Positions 45,562 through 54,295 of a stretch of DNA of 64,000 bases are shown piece by piece. The notes beneath the pieces were generated by a model. It had not been told where the DNA came from, searched no databases, and was given only the letters and a program-made list of their open reading frames with translations. A program made the translations under genes and the position numbers. The stretch is from Pseudoclavibacter sp. RFBB5 (GTDB lineage: Bacteria > Actinomycetota > Actinomycetes > Actinomycetales > Microbacteriaceae), in NCBI RefSeq assembly GCF_002931555.1, contig NZ_PSTZ01000007.1:186001-250000 (forward strand), written 5' to 3'. Position 1 is the first letter of the stretch. Each line of letters begins with the position of its first letter.

Positions 45562-47615
45562 CCAACGCAATCACTCTTGACGAGATCGACAAGACCGCAG
45601 CGTCAGCCTTTGAAGGCTACGTCGTCCGTAAGGATCTCGCGCAGCAGTTTAAAGGGGCGTATCCGGTCCCGACATATGTGGGCGAGTTCCTCATTGGACG
45701 CTACTGTGCTACGACCGACCTCGAGGAGATTGAGGAAGGCCTTCACGTCGTGCGACGTCTGCTCGCGGACCGCACTGTTCGGGCAGGTGAGGAGGAACTG
45801 TTCAAGTCGCGAGCTCGCGAGCGCATGACTGTCAAACTGATCGACCTAGTCAAGGCTCGGCTCGATGCTAAGTCGAACTCCTACGTCGCCGAGCTGCCAA
45901 GCCTCGGGCTCCGCGACGTTCGCATTGATGACGCCGTTGTCCGTGACAATGAGCGCATGCTGACCGGGGGCTTCTATGCCGAGGTGGACCTGTTCTACGA
46001 CGCCGCGATCGCTGACGAGAACAACGGCAAGCCCTTCGCTATAGGGTCGCTGCGCCCCATTCAGCTCTCAACCCGCGACTCGCTCTCGCGCCTAGCAGAG
46101 GGACGCTCAAGATTCACTACCGAGCAGTGGAAGCACTTGCTGCTGCGGTCGGTGGGTTTCGAACCCGCACAGCTTACGGAGCGCCAGCAGGATGTCCTGC
46201 TGCTGCGCATGGTCCCATTCGTGCAGCGGAACTTCAATATGGTCGAACTGGGGCCTCGCGGCACTGGCAAGTCCCATCTGTTCCAGCAAGTCTCGCCATA
46301 TGCTCACTTGATTTCAGGTGGCAAGGCCACTGTTGCCCGGATGTTCGTCAACAACGCGACCGGCCAGCGCGGCCTCGTCGCGCAGTATGACGTCGTCTGT
46401 TTTGACGAGGTTTCGGGCGTCTCCTTCGACCAGAAGGACGGCGTCAACATCATGAAGGGCTACATGGAGTCCGGTGAGTTTTCGCGCGGCCGTGAGTCTA
46501 TCCGCGCGGACGGATCCATCGTATTGGTCGGGAATTTCGACGTGGACGTCGCCCATCAGCAACGCATCGGACACCTGCTGTCGCCGTTGCCCCCGGAAAT
46601 GCGCGACGACACGGCTTTCATGGACCGCATCCATGCTTACCTGCCGGGCTGGGACGTCCCTAAACTCAACCCAACGTATTTCACCCATCACTACGGACTT
46701 GTCAGCGACTTTCTCTCTGAGTGTTGGTCCCGTCTGCGAGACCAGTCGCGACTCTCCTCGATCCAAGGCCGCGTGAACTATTCGGACGCGCTGTCTGGCC
46801 GTGACCTTTCTGCAGTCAACAAGACCGTCGACGGCCTGCTCAAGCTGCTTCACCCCAACGCCGAGACGCCGATTCCCGACGACGACCTCGAGTGGGCGGT
46901 TCGCATCGCGCTTGAGTGCCGCCGCCGTGTGAAGGAGCAACAACGTCGCATCGGTGCGGCGGAGTTCCGCAACACGCAATTCGGTTACCGCATTAGCGAG
47001 GGGGTGGAGCAATTCGTCTCGACTCCTGAGCTGGCAAGTCCCGACTCGATTGGCCTCGATCCGCTGCCGCCTGGCCAAGTTTGGGCGATCTCAGAGAGCA
47101 ACGGCGATGTCGGCCCGGGGCTTTACCGGATCGAAGCGGCGGACACACCGGGATCCGGTGCACGCGGACTGCTCAATCAGGCAGCACCCGCAATGCTCCG
47201 CGAGAGCTTCAAGGTGGCCGAGCAGAATCTCATCGCTCAGGCACGCCAGCTCGTAGGCGACCGCGAGCCCCGCGAGCACAACCTGACCGCTCAGGTCCGC
47301 GCACTCGACGCAGCTAAGAACGGCGCTGGCCTCGGACTCCCAATTCTGCTCGCCCTTGCCTCCGCAATGCTTGAGAGGTCGGTACGTGGTGGTCTGATCG
47401 CCGTCGGCAACCTTTCGCTCGGCGGAGGTGTCGAGACAGTATTGAACGCTGCGCAGCTTGCAGAGCACGCGATGGAAAAGGGGGCGACAGCTCTGCTGCT
47501 TCCGGTGTCAGCCCGTCGACAGCTCCTCGACGTTAGCGATGAGGTCGCGACGAAGGTTTCGTTCGTCTTTTACAAAGACGTGCAGGACGCTTTAATGAAG
47601 GCACTTGACGAATAG
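45558..47615 (+). CDS. brxL: BREX Lon-like AAA+ protein BrxL
   Basis: This is a 685-residue AAA+ protein with a C-terminal Lon-like domain, the hallmark last gene of type 1 BREX. Walker A is GPRGTGKSH with Lys238 and Walker B is VVCFDEVSGV. The Lon-like domain begins near residue 560. Where Lon has KDGPSAG, this protein has KNGAGLG, so the catalytic Ser position is Gly; the LKEK lysine is also not conserved. It is therefore probably not a protease. BrxL forms DNA-binding barrels in characterised systems. Its ATG overlaps pglZ by four bases. Confidence 0.92.
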   Translation: MTNAITLDEIDKTAASAFEGYVVRKDLAQQFKGAYPVPTYVGEFLIGRYCATTDLEEIEEGLHVVRRLLADRTVRAGEEELFKSRARERMTVKLIDLVKARLDAKSNSYVAELPSLGLRDVRIDDAVVRDNERMLTGGFYAEVDLFYDAAIADENNGKPFAIGSLRPIQLSTRDSLSRLAEGRSRFTTEQWKHLLLRSVGFEPAQLTERQQDVLLLRMVPFVQRNFNMVELGPRGTGKSHLFQQVSPYAHLISGGKATVARMFVNNATGQRGLVAQYDVVCFDEVSGVSFDQKDGVNIMKGYMESGEFSRGRESIRADGSIVLVGNFDVDVAHQQRIGHLLSPLPPEMRDDTAFMDRIHAYLPGWDVPKLNPTYFTHHYGLVSDFLSECWSRLRDQSRLSSIQGRVNYSDALSGRDLSAVNKTVDGLLKLLHPNAETPIPDDDLEWAVRIALECRRRVKEQQRRIGAAEFRNTQFGYRISEGVEQFVSTPELASPDSIGLDPLPPGQVWAISESNGDVGPGLYRIEAADTPGSGARGLLNQAAPAMLRESFKVAEQNLIAQARQLVGDREPREHNLTAQVRALDAAKNGAGLGLPILLALASAMLERSVRGGLIAVGNLSLGGGVETVLNAAQLAEHAMEKGATALLLPVSARRQLLDVSDEVATKVSFVFYKDVQDALMKALDE

Positions 47616-47948
47616 AGTCGCGGTCAGGATCGCTTTTCTTGGCTTCAAGTGGCGTGACGCGCAGGCGCGTTTTGAGTTCCCAGGTGGGTCAAGAAAAGGT
47701 ATCTGCGGCCGCGATGTCTGGCGGTGCTGAGGTCTGTGATTCCGCGATCTCGGTAGGTTCGGAGAAGATCTCTGCGACGCTCGCTGCACCCTGACTCAAG
47801 ATTTTCCGCGACTTCCATCGCCCTGACATCCAGCGTTCGCGGAGTGTGGTTGCAGTCCTGAGCAGCCTCAGTGTGTTTTTCCAAGCAGGTATGTTCGCGT
47901 GTTCGGCAGTCGCGTCCGTGCGGCAGTGGTGGAAGCGAGTAGTCGCCC
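47616..47948. other. intergenic region after the BREX operon
   Basis: These 333 bases contain a perfect nine-base inverted repeat, CTTTTCTTG/CAAGAAAAG (47633-47641 and 47690-47698), with an inner ACGCG/CGCGT hairpin. This may terminate brxL. A 79-codon minus-strand frame (47645-47884) has no ribosome site or family resemblance and is not called. GC is lower than the genome around it. Confidence 0.5.
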
Positions 47949-48464
47949 CTAAATTCTCGCCAGGAGTTCTGTCTTCTTCGCAGAGAACTCTTCTTCGGTT
48001 AGGACACCAGCATCACGTAGCTGACCCAGCTTCTCGAGTGCGGCGTAGATGTTCTCGGGCAGATGATTGGCGGTTCCTGAAGCGCTAACATTTGCAATAT
48101 CGGCAGCCTTCTGATGCATCTTTGCCTTTACCTCGGCCAGGAAAGGCTCGAAATCCTGGGCAGGTTGCAACCACTTGACAACTACGCGGTTTCCCGACGC
48201 GTACAGGGAAACGTTATGTCCCATGAGGGACTTGCCGTGTTCAAATGACGAGATGTTGCGGTATGGGAAAGACTCGATCTCGAAGCCTCCGAGCTTCTTC
48301 GCATAGAACATGACTCGCAGGTCGGTCGCTAGTAGTAGACCACTCCGCAGCGTGTCCTGACCCGCGATTTTGGAGTCGTAGGTGCCGACTACCGACGCAA
48401 GTATCAGCTCGCTTGCTTCTAGGTGCTGGCTGGCGAGCTCTAGAAGCTTCTGTTTCGTGGCCAT
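47949..48464 (-). CDS. PH-like and SHOCT domain protein
   Basis: This 171-residue protein has a bacterial PH-like domain at about residues 20-110 (LLATDLRVMFYAKK, FPYRNISSFEHG). A C-terminal SHOCT motif (LEKLGQLRDAGVLTEEEFSAKKTELL) follows. Similar YokE/SHOCT proteins are widespread and often lie beside mobile or defence genes; their function is not established. AAGGGA four bases before the ATG at 48464 supports this start; the much longer frame upstream is spurious. Confidence 0.82.
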   Translation of the reverse strand: MATKQKLLELASQHLEASELILASVVGTYDSKIAGQDTLRSGLLLATDLRVMFYAKKLGGFEIESFPYRNISSFEHGKSLMGHNVSLYASGNRVVVKWLQPAQDFEPFLAEVKAKMHQKAADIANVSASGTANHLPENIYAALEKLGQLRDAGVLTEEEFSAKKTELLARI

Positions 48465-48806
48465 AGTTCCCTTTCGCGTCCCACCAAGTATGCGTCCTCC
48501 GCGGCTCTGTGCGTGGACACTTCCAGCCCCTCGGTGAGGGGTGGCTGTGGCGTATGGCACCGTCAGCCGGCGCGGCGTTGCGGTCAAGTAGCGTGCTAAC
48601 CTCCATCCCACGTTCACGAGTTGCAGCGTCAAGTACCTGGCTAGCTGCACGGCAACCCTCCACCTGAGTGGGGTGCCCCAGGGGAAGAACGGGTCGACAC
48701 CGTCCGGTGTGCGACAAGTCAGTTCACGCACCAAGCGGTGCCGAGCGCGGTGAACCCCGCGGCGCGCATCCGCTGGCCGCGCGGCGTACCCGTGAGGAGC
48801 GCACCC
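48465..48806. other. intergenic region, no gene supported
   Basis: These 342 bases hold a short GC-rich hairpin (CCCCTC/GAGGGG near 48523-48538) and the divergent promoters of the PH/SHOCT gene and the next plus-strand gene. No ORF with coding character was seen, apart from an in-frame GTG at 48738 that would lengthen the next gene. Confidence 0.45.
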
Positions 48807-49490
48807 GTGCCCGAAACACCCACCCCGACCGACCAGGCCGCCCGCAACCAGAGCGGCGTCTACCTGATCCAAGCGAAGCGCGACTGGGATGCGGAGCTCG
48901 ACCAGGACGCCCTCGCCGCGTTCCGAGAACTGCCCCACGAACTGCGCCGCGAGTGGCTGCTCGCCGTGCTGCGCTGGCCGCCGCACACGCACGCCACCCC
49001 GACCTTCGCCATGGCGTTCCTGACCGGCATGTTCCGCAAGGGCCAGCTCGACACCAAGCCCGACTGGCAGGAGTACGCAGGGCAATGGCACCAGCTCGGC
49101 TTCTCACCCATGCTTTTCCTGCTGCTCACCGTCACGGCGCAGAACCGGGCGCGGCTCCAACTCGACGCGCACGAGAACAATCCCCACGGCGTCTCCCCGA
49201 AGAAAGCACTCAAGCGGGCCGGCTTCGAGCAGGGCAGGATCGGCTACCGGGCAGGACACCTTCGCCCAAGCGACTGGAAGGCGATCCCCGAGACCTACGA
49301 GAACGGCGACTTCGCCAACGCAGTCGGCCACTTGCTGACGAAAGCGGGGGAGGCCCCAAGCGGATGCGCGACCTGCGTCGCCCGCAAGCTCGCGCGTCGC
49401 GCTTTCCGCGACGAGGGGCCGCGAGGCGACGGCAGGCTGCGCGATAGGAACCTCGAGCATCTCAGTCGGAAGACCAGCACGCGGGGCTGA
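48807..49490 (+). CDS. hypothetical protein
   Basis: This soluble protein of about 227 residues begins MPETPTPTDQ, with a charged helical core (ALAAFRELPHELRREWLLAV). A C-terminal CATC motif is followed by a basic tail. No family is recognised. GAGGAG seven bases before the GTG at 48807 decides the start over the in-frame GTG at 48738. It may belong to the accessory genes behind the BREX operon, but its high GC fits the core genome too. Confidence 0.6.
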   Translation: MPETPTPTDQAARNQSGVYLIQAKRDWDAELDQDALAAFRELPHELRREWLLAVLRWPPHTHATPTFAMAFLTGMFRKGQLDTKPDWQEYAGQWHQLGFSPMLFLLLTVTAQNRARLQLDAHENNPHGVSPKKALKRAGFEQGRIGYRAGHLRPSDWKAIPETYENGDFANAVGHLLTKAGEAPSGCATCVARKLARRAFRDEGPRGDGRLRDRNLEHLSRKTSTRG

Positions 49491-49680
49491 AATGGACGGG
49501 ACCTCTCGAAGCCACTGCACCGTTTGCCGTGAACACCGTGCAGTGGTTTCGAGAGAAGGGTCCCCGTGCCCCCAGCCGTTCTCCGGCGGGTATCGAGACC
49601 ACGGCGCCTGATCTCAAGACCTGCGAAGAACCAGCCGAAACCCCGCTCAGTAGGGTTGTCGCGTGAGCTACGCGATCTCG

Positions 49681-50106
49681 ATGACCATCCAGACCCAACT
49701 CCGTACAGACCGGCCCGCCTGGGTGACCGAGTATCTACAAGCGGTCGTCTCGAAGGACCCGGCTGCAAGCCGTGGCCCCAACCTGGCTGACGGCGCCCCG
49801 CACTACCTGTTGGCCGAGTACCTGCCCGAGCGTGACTGGTTTACCGCGGTGCCCTGCGGCCTGGATGCTGGCCTGATGGCGGACACGGAGCGGTTCTGGC
49901 TCGCCTCCGACTTCCATGACGATTTCATCCAGCACGACCAGTTCTTCATGGAGCTCATCGCCAACTACACCGCAGGAGACCGCATCATCGGGTCCATCTG
50001 GAACGACCTGTCGGCGACCAAGTTCACGCAGTATGCCTCCATCGGCGGAGAGCTGCACCTGCTCTCCGTCGACGGCGGGTGGCGGCCGGCGAACAGCGAG
50101 TCGTAG
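49681..50106 (+). CDS. hypothetical protein
   Basis: This soluble protein of about 141 residues is rich in aromatic and acidic residues, with FHDDFIQHDQFFMELIANY in the middle and ending GGWRPANSES. No family is recognised. An in-frame GTG at 49663 would add six residues. It is likely a single-gene unit and converges on the next minus-strand gene with a 44-base gap. Confidence 0.55.
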   Translation: MTIQTQLRTDRPAWVTEYLQAVVSKDPAASRGPNLADGAPHYLLAEYLPERDWFTAVPCGLDAGLMADTERFWLASDFHDDFIQHDQFFMELIANYTAGDRIIGSIWNDLSATKFTQYASIGGELHLLSVDGGWRPANSES

Positions 50107-50150
50107 CAGCACGCGAACCCCGGGCACCGCAGCAGAGGGCGCAAGAACGC

Positions 50151-50513
50151 CTACGCGTCGACGACCCCCGTGAAGCGAGTACCGATGCCGTACGAGAACT
50201 CGCGCGTCGTTCCGGGGGCAGGGTCCGGCAGCTCGTCGAGATCGTGGTTGTCGCACGACATATACGTGAACTCCGGCCACCACTTCTTTGGCCGCACTTT
50301 CTCGACCGTCCCGCACACCTCGCACGTCAACGTCGCCCACACGGGACGCTTGCCTGTCCGGTTGGCCCGCGACTGAGCGAGCCACGCCGGCGGATTCGCA
50401 TCCAGCTCCGCCAACGCCTCCTCGGCGATATACGGGGGAAGGCCGTTCCGCTTCGCCATCTCGAGCGGAATATCGAGACGGATCGCGGCGTCATGTCGGC
50501 TGAGCTTCATCAC
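50151..50513 (-). CDS. hypothetical protein with a possible zinc-ribbon
   Basis: This protein of about 120 residues contains CEVCG and later SCDNH, spaced so that they could bind one zinc ion. A KVRPKKWWPEF stretch lies between them. The N-terminal 50 residues are helical. No wider family is recognised. GTG 50513 and ATG 50510 are adjacent possible starts. The stop of the FMO gene region follows upstream across only 17 bases. Confidence 0.58.
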   Translation of the reverse strand: MMKLSRHDAAIRLDIPLEMAKRNGLPPYIAEEALAELDANPPAWLAQSRANRTGKRPVWATLTCEVCGTVEKVRPKKWWPEFTYMSCDNHDLDELPDPAPGTTREFSYGIGTRFTGVVDA

Positions 50514-50530
50514 GACAGCCTAAAGCCAGG

Positions 50531-51949
50531 CTAGAGGGCAGGCGCGCCAGCAGCATCCGCCGCCGGATCCGCCGCCGCGCCAGCGGCAGAGCCAGAAGCA
50601 GAACCAGCAGCCGGCAGCGGTGCGAGGTACCGAGCGAGGCTGTCATCGAGCTCATCCACCCACTTCGTGTGGTGCGTGGATGCGATCGTGCCCGTCATCA
50701 CGGACCGGTACGCGCGGTCGCGGTACCCCATGATGTCCTCGGACTTGTCGTGCTTCCACTCGAGGAAGATCTCCACCACCTCGTCCAGATCGAACATCGG
50801 GTAGTCGGTCGCCTCGATCAGATCGCGCACGTAGTCGGCCTGGAAGTGGATCTCATCCGCAGCCCCACCGATCGCGCGGAAACGCTCGAGCCACGCGGCG
50901 ATGTCGGCCTGTCGCGCATCCACCCCGGGCAGCACCACATCGCCCAGGATGACGTCGCGCACGAACCACGCCTGCGCGTCGAACATGTTGAACGTGAACC
51001 ACTGGTCCTGCGCGCCAAGGTAGAACAGGTGCGGGTTCTGCTCCCACACGACCCCCTTGTAGAGGCCCTCCGGATACACGTTGTTGGGGGAGTCGAGCGC
51101 CAGCTCGTTCGGCAGGAACGGGTACTTGTGCAGATACCCCGTGCACAGCACGACCGCGTCGAAGTCCTTCTCCGTGCCATCCGCGAAGTGGGCCGTCGAA
51201 CCGTCGAACTTCGTCACCAGCGGACGCTCCTCGAAGCCGAGCGGCCAGTCGTACCCCATCGGCGCCGTGCGGTAGCTGGCCGTCACCGAGCGCGCACCCA
51301 TCTTGTGCGCCTGGCTGCCGATGTCCTCCGCCGAATAGCTCGACCCGATCACCAGCACATCCTTGCCACGCAGGTTCTCCGCACCACGGAACTCGTGCGC
51401 GTGGCTCACCTGGCCTGGGAACGTCTCGAGGCCCTCGAACGACGGCATCTTCGGGAACGAGAAGTGCCCAGACCCGACGATGACGCGGTCGAACACCTCA
51501 CGGCTCGTCTTCTTCGACTCCAGGTCCTCGCTCACCAACGTGAACTGCTGCGTCGCCTCATCGAAGTCCACCCAGCGCACCACCGTGCTGAAGCGCACAT
51601 GCTTGCGGACGCCCGCCCGCTCCACGCGGCCCGAGATGTAATCCCACAGCGCGGGGCGCGGGGGATACGAGGAGATGGGGCGGCCGAAGTGCTCATCGAA
51701 GCTGTAGTCGGCGAACTCGAGGGCCTCCTTCGGCCCGTTCGACCAGAGATTGCGATACATGCTCGAGTGGACAGGCTCGCCGTGCTCATCGAGGCCCGTC
51801 ATCCACGTGTAGTTCCACTGGCCGCCCCAGTCAGCCTGCTTCTCGAAGCAGACGATCTCAGGGATCTCCCGCCCCTGCTCAGCCGCCGACTCGAACGCCC
51901 GAAGCTGTGCCATGCCGCTCGGGCCCGCACCGATGATCGCAATTCTCAT
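50531..51949 (-). CDS. tmm: flavin monooxygenase, trimethylamine monooxygenase-like
   Basis: This 472-residue class B flavoprotein monooxygenase has the FAD site GAGPSG at residues 7-12 and the NADP site GSSYSAEDIG in the middle. CFEKQADWGGQWNYTW, HSSMYRNLWSNGP and QDQWFTFNMFDAQAW agree closely with bacterial trimethylamine monooxygenase (Tmm), which makes trimethylamine N-oxide. The body is the usual size, but an extra Ala/Gly/Pro-rich tail of about 25 residues is added. No TMAO demethylase gene is nearby, so another amine or sulfide substrate remains possible. Confidence 0.85.
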   Translation of the reverse strand: MRIAIIGAGPSGMAQLRAFESAAEQGREIPEIVCFEKQADWGGQWNYTWMTGLDEHGEPVHSSMYRNLWSNGPKEALEFADYSFDEHFGRPISSYPPRPALWDYISGRVERAGVRKHVRFSTVVRWVDFDEATQQFTLVSEDLESKKTSREVFDRVIVGSGHFSFPKMPSFEGLETFPGQVSHAHEFRGAENLRGKDVLVIGSSYSAEDIGSQAHKMGARSVTASYRTAPMGYDWPLGFEERPLVTKFDGSTAHFADGTEKDFDAVVLCTGYLHKYPFLPNELALDSPNNVYPEGLYKGVVWEQNPHLFYLGAQDQWFTFNMFDAQAWFVRDVILGDVVLPGVDARQADIAAWLERFRAIGGAADEIHFQADYVRDLIEATDYPMFDLDEVVEIFLEWKHDKSEDIMGYRDRAYRSVMTGTIASTHHTKWVDELDDSLARYLAPLPAAGSASGSAAGAAADPAADAAGAPAL

Positions 51950-52093
51950 GTTCTGTTGTTCCCTGGTTCTGTATGTCTGGTCGAGTTACGTATGACGAAG
52001 TACTGACCACCAGGTTAACGAGTCGCTCGATTCGCGCGATAAAGCGGGTCGAACCGGCGCACCTCGCTGAGGGAGGGGCACCGGATGCGCGGC

Positions 52094-52657
52094 TCACGGC
52101 ATGCAGACCGCCGAGTCCGCCTCCAGCTCCGGCAGCGACGACTCGTATCCGCCCGTCTGCACCGACGCCGACACGACCGCCGTCCCCATCGTCGAGAACG
52201 TGTACGTCGTCGTGACCAGCGGCGCCGGCTTCGAAGGCGCCTCCGTGTCCAGCCCGTACACCGCCCCGAAGTCGGGCAGCTCCGGCAGGTCCACCTTCGT
52301 GGTGCCCGTCTGCAGATCCAGCTCGTGCTCGGCCGCGAACGCCTCCATCGACGACGCAGTCCAACCCACGTCGCTGCGCGTCGCATCCAGCGCCGGCTTC
52401 AGCTCCGACTCGCACCGCTCGGCGAGCGTCGCACGGAACGTGAACGTGAACGCCACACCCGTCGCGACGATCGCCAGCACGCACAGCACAACGCCGCCGA
52501 ACCTGACGTAGCCGAGGTACGCGTCGCTCCAGTTCGGCTCGCGGTCGCGGAACATCCACCGTTGCCCCGTCGAAGCGGCGGATGCGGGCCACCCGGCCTG
52601 CCACACACCGGCGGCGGCGAAGAGCGTGGCCAGCGCGAAAAGCGGAAGAAACTCCAT
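52094..52657 (-). CDS. membrane protein, unknown function
   Basis: This protein of about 187 residues has two membrane helices (residues about 1-20 and 50-75). An extracytoplasmic domain ends in Cys and contains an ELPDFGAVYGLD stretch. No family is recognised. The ATG at 52657 is taken as start; an in-frame start at 52699 would add 14 residues. An 88-base gap separates it from the next upstream membrane protein gene. Confidence 0.58.
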   Translation of the reverse strand: MEFLPLFALATLFAAAGVWQAGWPASAASTGQRWMFRDREPNWSDAYLGYVRFGGVVLCVLAIVATGVAFTFTFRATLAERCESELKPALDATRSDVGWTASSMEAFAAEHELDLQTGTTKVDLPELPDFGAVYGLDTEAPSKPAPLVTTTYTFSTMGTAVVSASVQTGGYESSLPELEADSAVCMP

Positions 52658-52745
52658 GACGGCCGATGCTATGCCCAGTCCGCGGGCGGCCATGGGCACC
52701 GTGAACGCGAAATCACGGCCCGCTCAACGTCAGCTCTCCGCGCGG

Positions 52746-53318
52746 TCAGCAGGCGCAGGTCATGCTCGCGAACTCGTTGAGACCCACGATCGCGAAGATG
52801 ATGCCCGTGATCAGGAAGACCGGGGCCGTCAGGATGCCGCACCAGAAGCTCGGCGCCTGCTTCTCGCTCGGCAGGAAGAACGTCGCGATCGCCGCCCCGA
52901 TCGTCCAGACCGAGACGGGTGCGAGGAACGGCTGCTCGAACACCCAGATCATCGGCACCCAGTGCAGTCCGACGATGAGCAGCATGACGGGCGCCATCAG
53001 CTCGCCCTTCTTGCGCCTGAGCAGGATGAACGCCGCGATGAGACCGCCGATCACCTCGAGTGCCACCATGACGATGTAGATCGTGAACGGCACCGAATCC
53101 ACCTGCAACGCCGTCGCACTCGTCCAGTTCCTGATCGCCGTCGGCAAGGTGATGCCGACGAGAGCCACACCAGCGAGGCTCAAGACGCCGAACACGATCC
53201 GCCACGCCCAGTGCCGCGGACGCTCCTGCGCCCACCCGGCCCACACGAACGTCGCGAAACCGAATATGGCCGCAGTGAAGATGACATCTCTCGGGAACTC
53301 GACGGACAGCATGCGCAC
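52746..53318 (-). CDS. six-helix membrane protein, unknown function
   Basis: This protein of about 190 residues has six hydrophobic segments and two Cys in its last four residues (MTCAC). It resembles no family I can name with confidence. GTG at 53318 and ATG at 53312 are both possible starts. Its place after the alpha/beta-hydrolase gene suggests, weakly, a shared transcript. Confidence 0.6.
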   Translation of the reverse strand: MRMLSVEFPRDVIFTAAIFGFATFVWAGWAQERPRHWAWRIVFGVLSLAGVALVGITLPTAIRNWTSATALQVDSVPFTIYIVMVALEVIGGLIAAFILLRRKKGELMAPVMLLIVGLHWVPMIWVFEQPFLAPVSVWTIGAAIATFFLPSEKQAPSFWCGILTAPVFLITGIIFAIVGLNEFASMTCAC

Positions 53319-53434
53319 CCCTTCATCGACGTGCCGCTCAGCCTAGGGGAGCGGCCCGCAGTAACTCCGAGTTCGCGTCGGGGAGAACTGCCCGCGCGCA
53401 TCTGCTCGAGCCGCGCGAGCCGGCCGCTGCCCCG

Positions 53435-54166
53435 TCAGAGCACGTCGAGGATCGCGCCGAACGTCGCGTCGGCGTCGTGCAGCCAGAACGGATGCCCGAC
53501 CTGCGGCAGCTGACGCACATCCCACCCCAGCGCCTCGAGCTCGGCAGGGATCGGCGCAGGGACAACCGTCTTGCCCTCCGCCGAGAGCACCAGCGTCGAC
53601 GGCACAACCGGGGCCGCGGAGGCGGTGGGGGCGTGTGTGATCTGATCGAAGATGCCGACCGTCATCTTCTTGTCGAAGCGCTGCTTCGCGCGCTTGTCCA
53701 GCACACGCGTCGCCTCCGAGTAGCGTTTGCTGTCGCCGGTGCCCGTCGCTGCGCTGGCCAGCATCACAAGCGGCAGCGTCACCCCGGACAGCGCCCAGAA
53801 GACGCGGGCGCCGACGCCCTCGCTCAGCAGTCCGAGCTTGAAGCCGGGGTCGAGGTAGATCGCATGCCTCGGCAGCAGCCGCGGCACGGCGCGCACGAGC
53901 AGGGCACCCCCGAGCGAATGCCCGACCGCGCTGTGCAGGTCGCCAGGCAGGGTCTCGATGAGGTCGTCGACGAACTCGGCGAGACGGTAGCTCTGAGCCC
54001 GAGGACTGTCCCCGTGGCCGCGCAGGTCGACGGCGATCGTCGTGAACTCGCCAGACTCCGCGATGCGCTCGGCGAGCGAGCCCCACAGTTCGGCGCTCGC
54101 ACCGATGCCGTGCACCAACGCGACCTTCTTCGGTCCGTCGCCGGTGGTGATCGTGTGCAGCTTCAT
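53435..54166 (-). CDS. alpha/beta-fold hydrolase
   Basis: This 243-residue hydrolase of the standard alpha/beta type has oxyanion region VHGIGASAELWG and nucleophile elbow GHSLGG. The acid residue is likely in the VPAPIPAE region and the catalytic His is in VGHPFWLHD. It is probably an esterase or lactonase of the cytoplasm, with unknown substrate. The antiporter gene diverges 129 bases upstream. Confidence 0.82.
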   Translation of the reverse strand: MKLHTITTGDGPKKVALVHGIGASAELWGSLAERIAESGEFTTIAVDLRGHGDSPRAQSYRLAEFVDDLIETLPGDLHSAVGHSLGGALLVRAVPRLLPRHAIYLDPGFKLGLLSEGVGARVFWALSGVTLPLVMLASAATGTGDSKRYSEATRVLDKRAKQRFDKKMTVGIFDQITHAPTASAAPVVPSTLVLSAEGKTVVPAPIPAELEALGWDVRQLPQVGHPFWLHDADATFGAILDVL

Positions 54167-54295
54167 GAGAGCCTTCCCAGCGGGTCGTGGTGGTGGATGA
54201 GCGCGCGCCGCCCGGTCTCACGCTACGCGTCCGACGCGCAAAGACGCCTCGTGCGACCCTCCGGTCGCCTCGCACCCCGCTGTTACGCTGAGCGC

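Noticed and set aside
47645-47884. 79-codon minus-strand frame after brxL
   Set aside because: No ribosome site, no family resemblance and unusual composition; it overlaps the inverted repeat.
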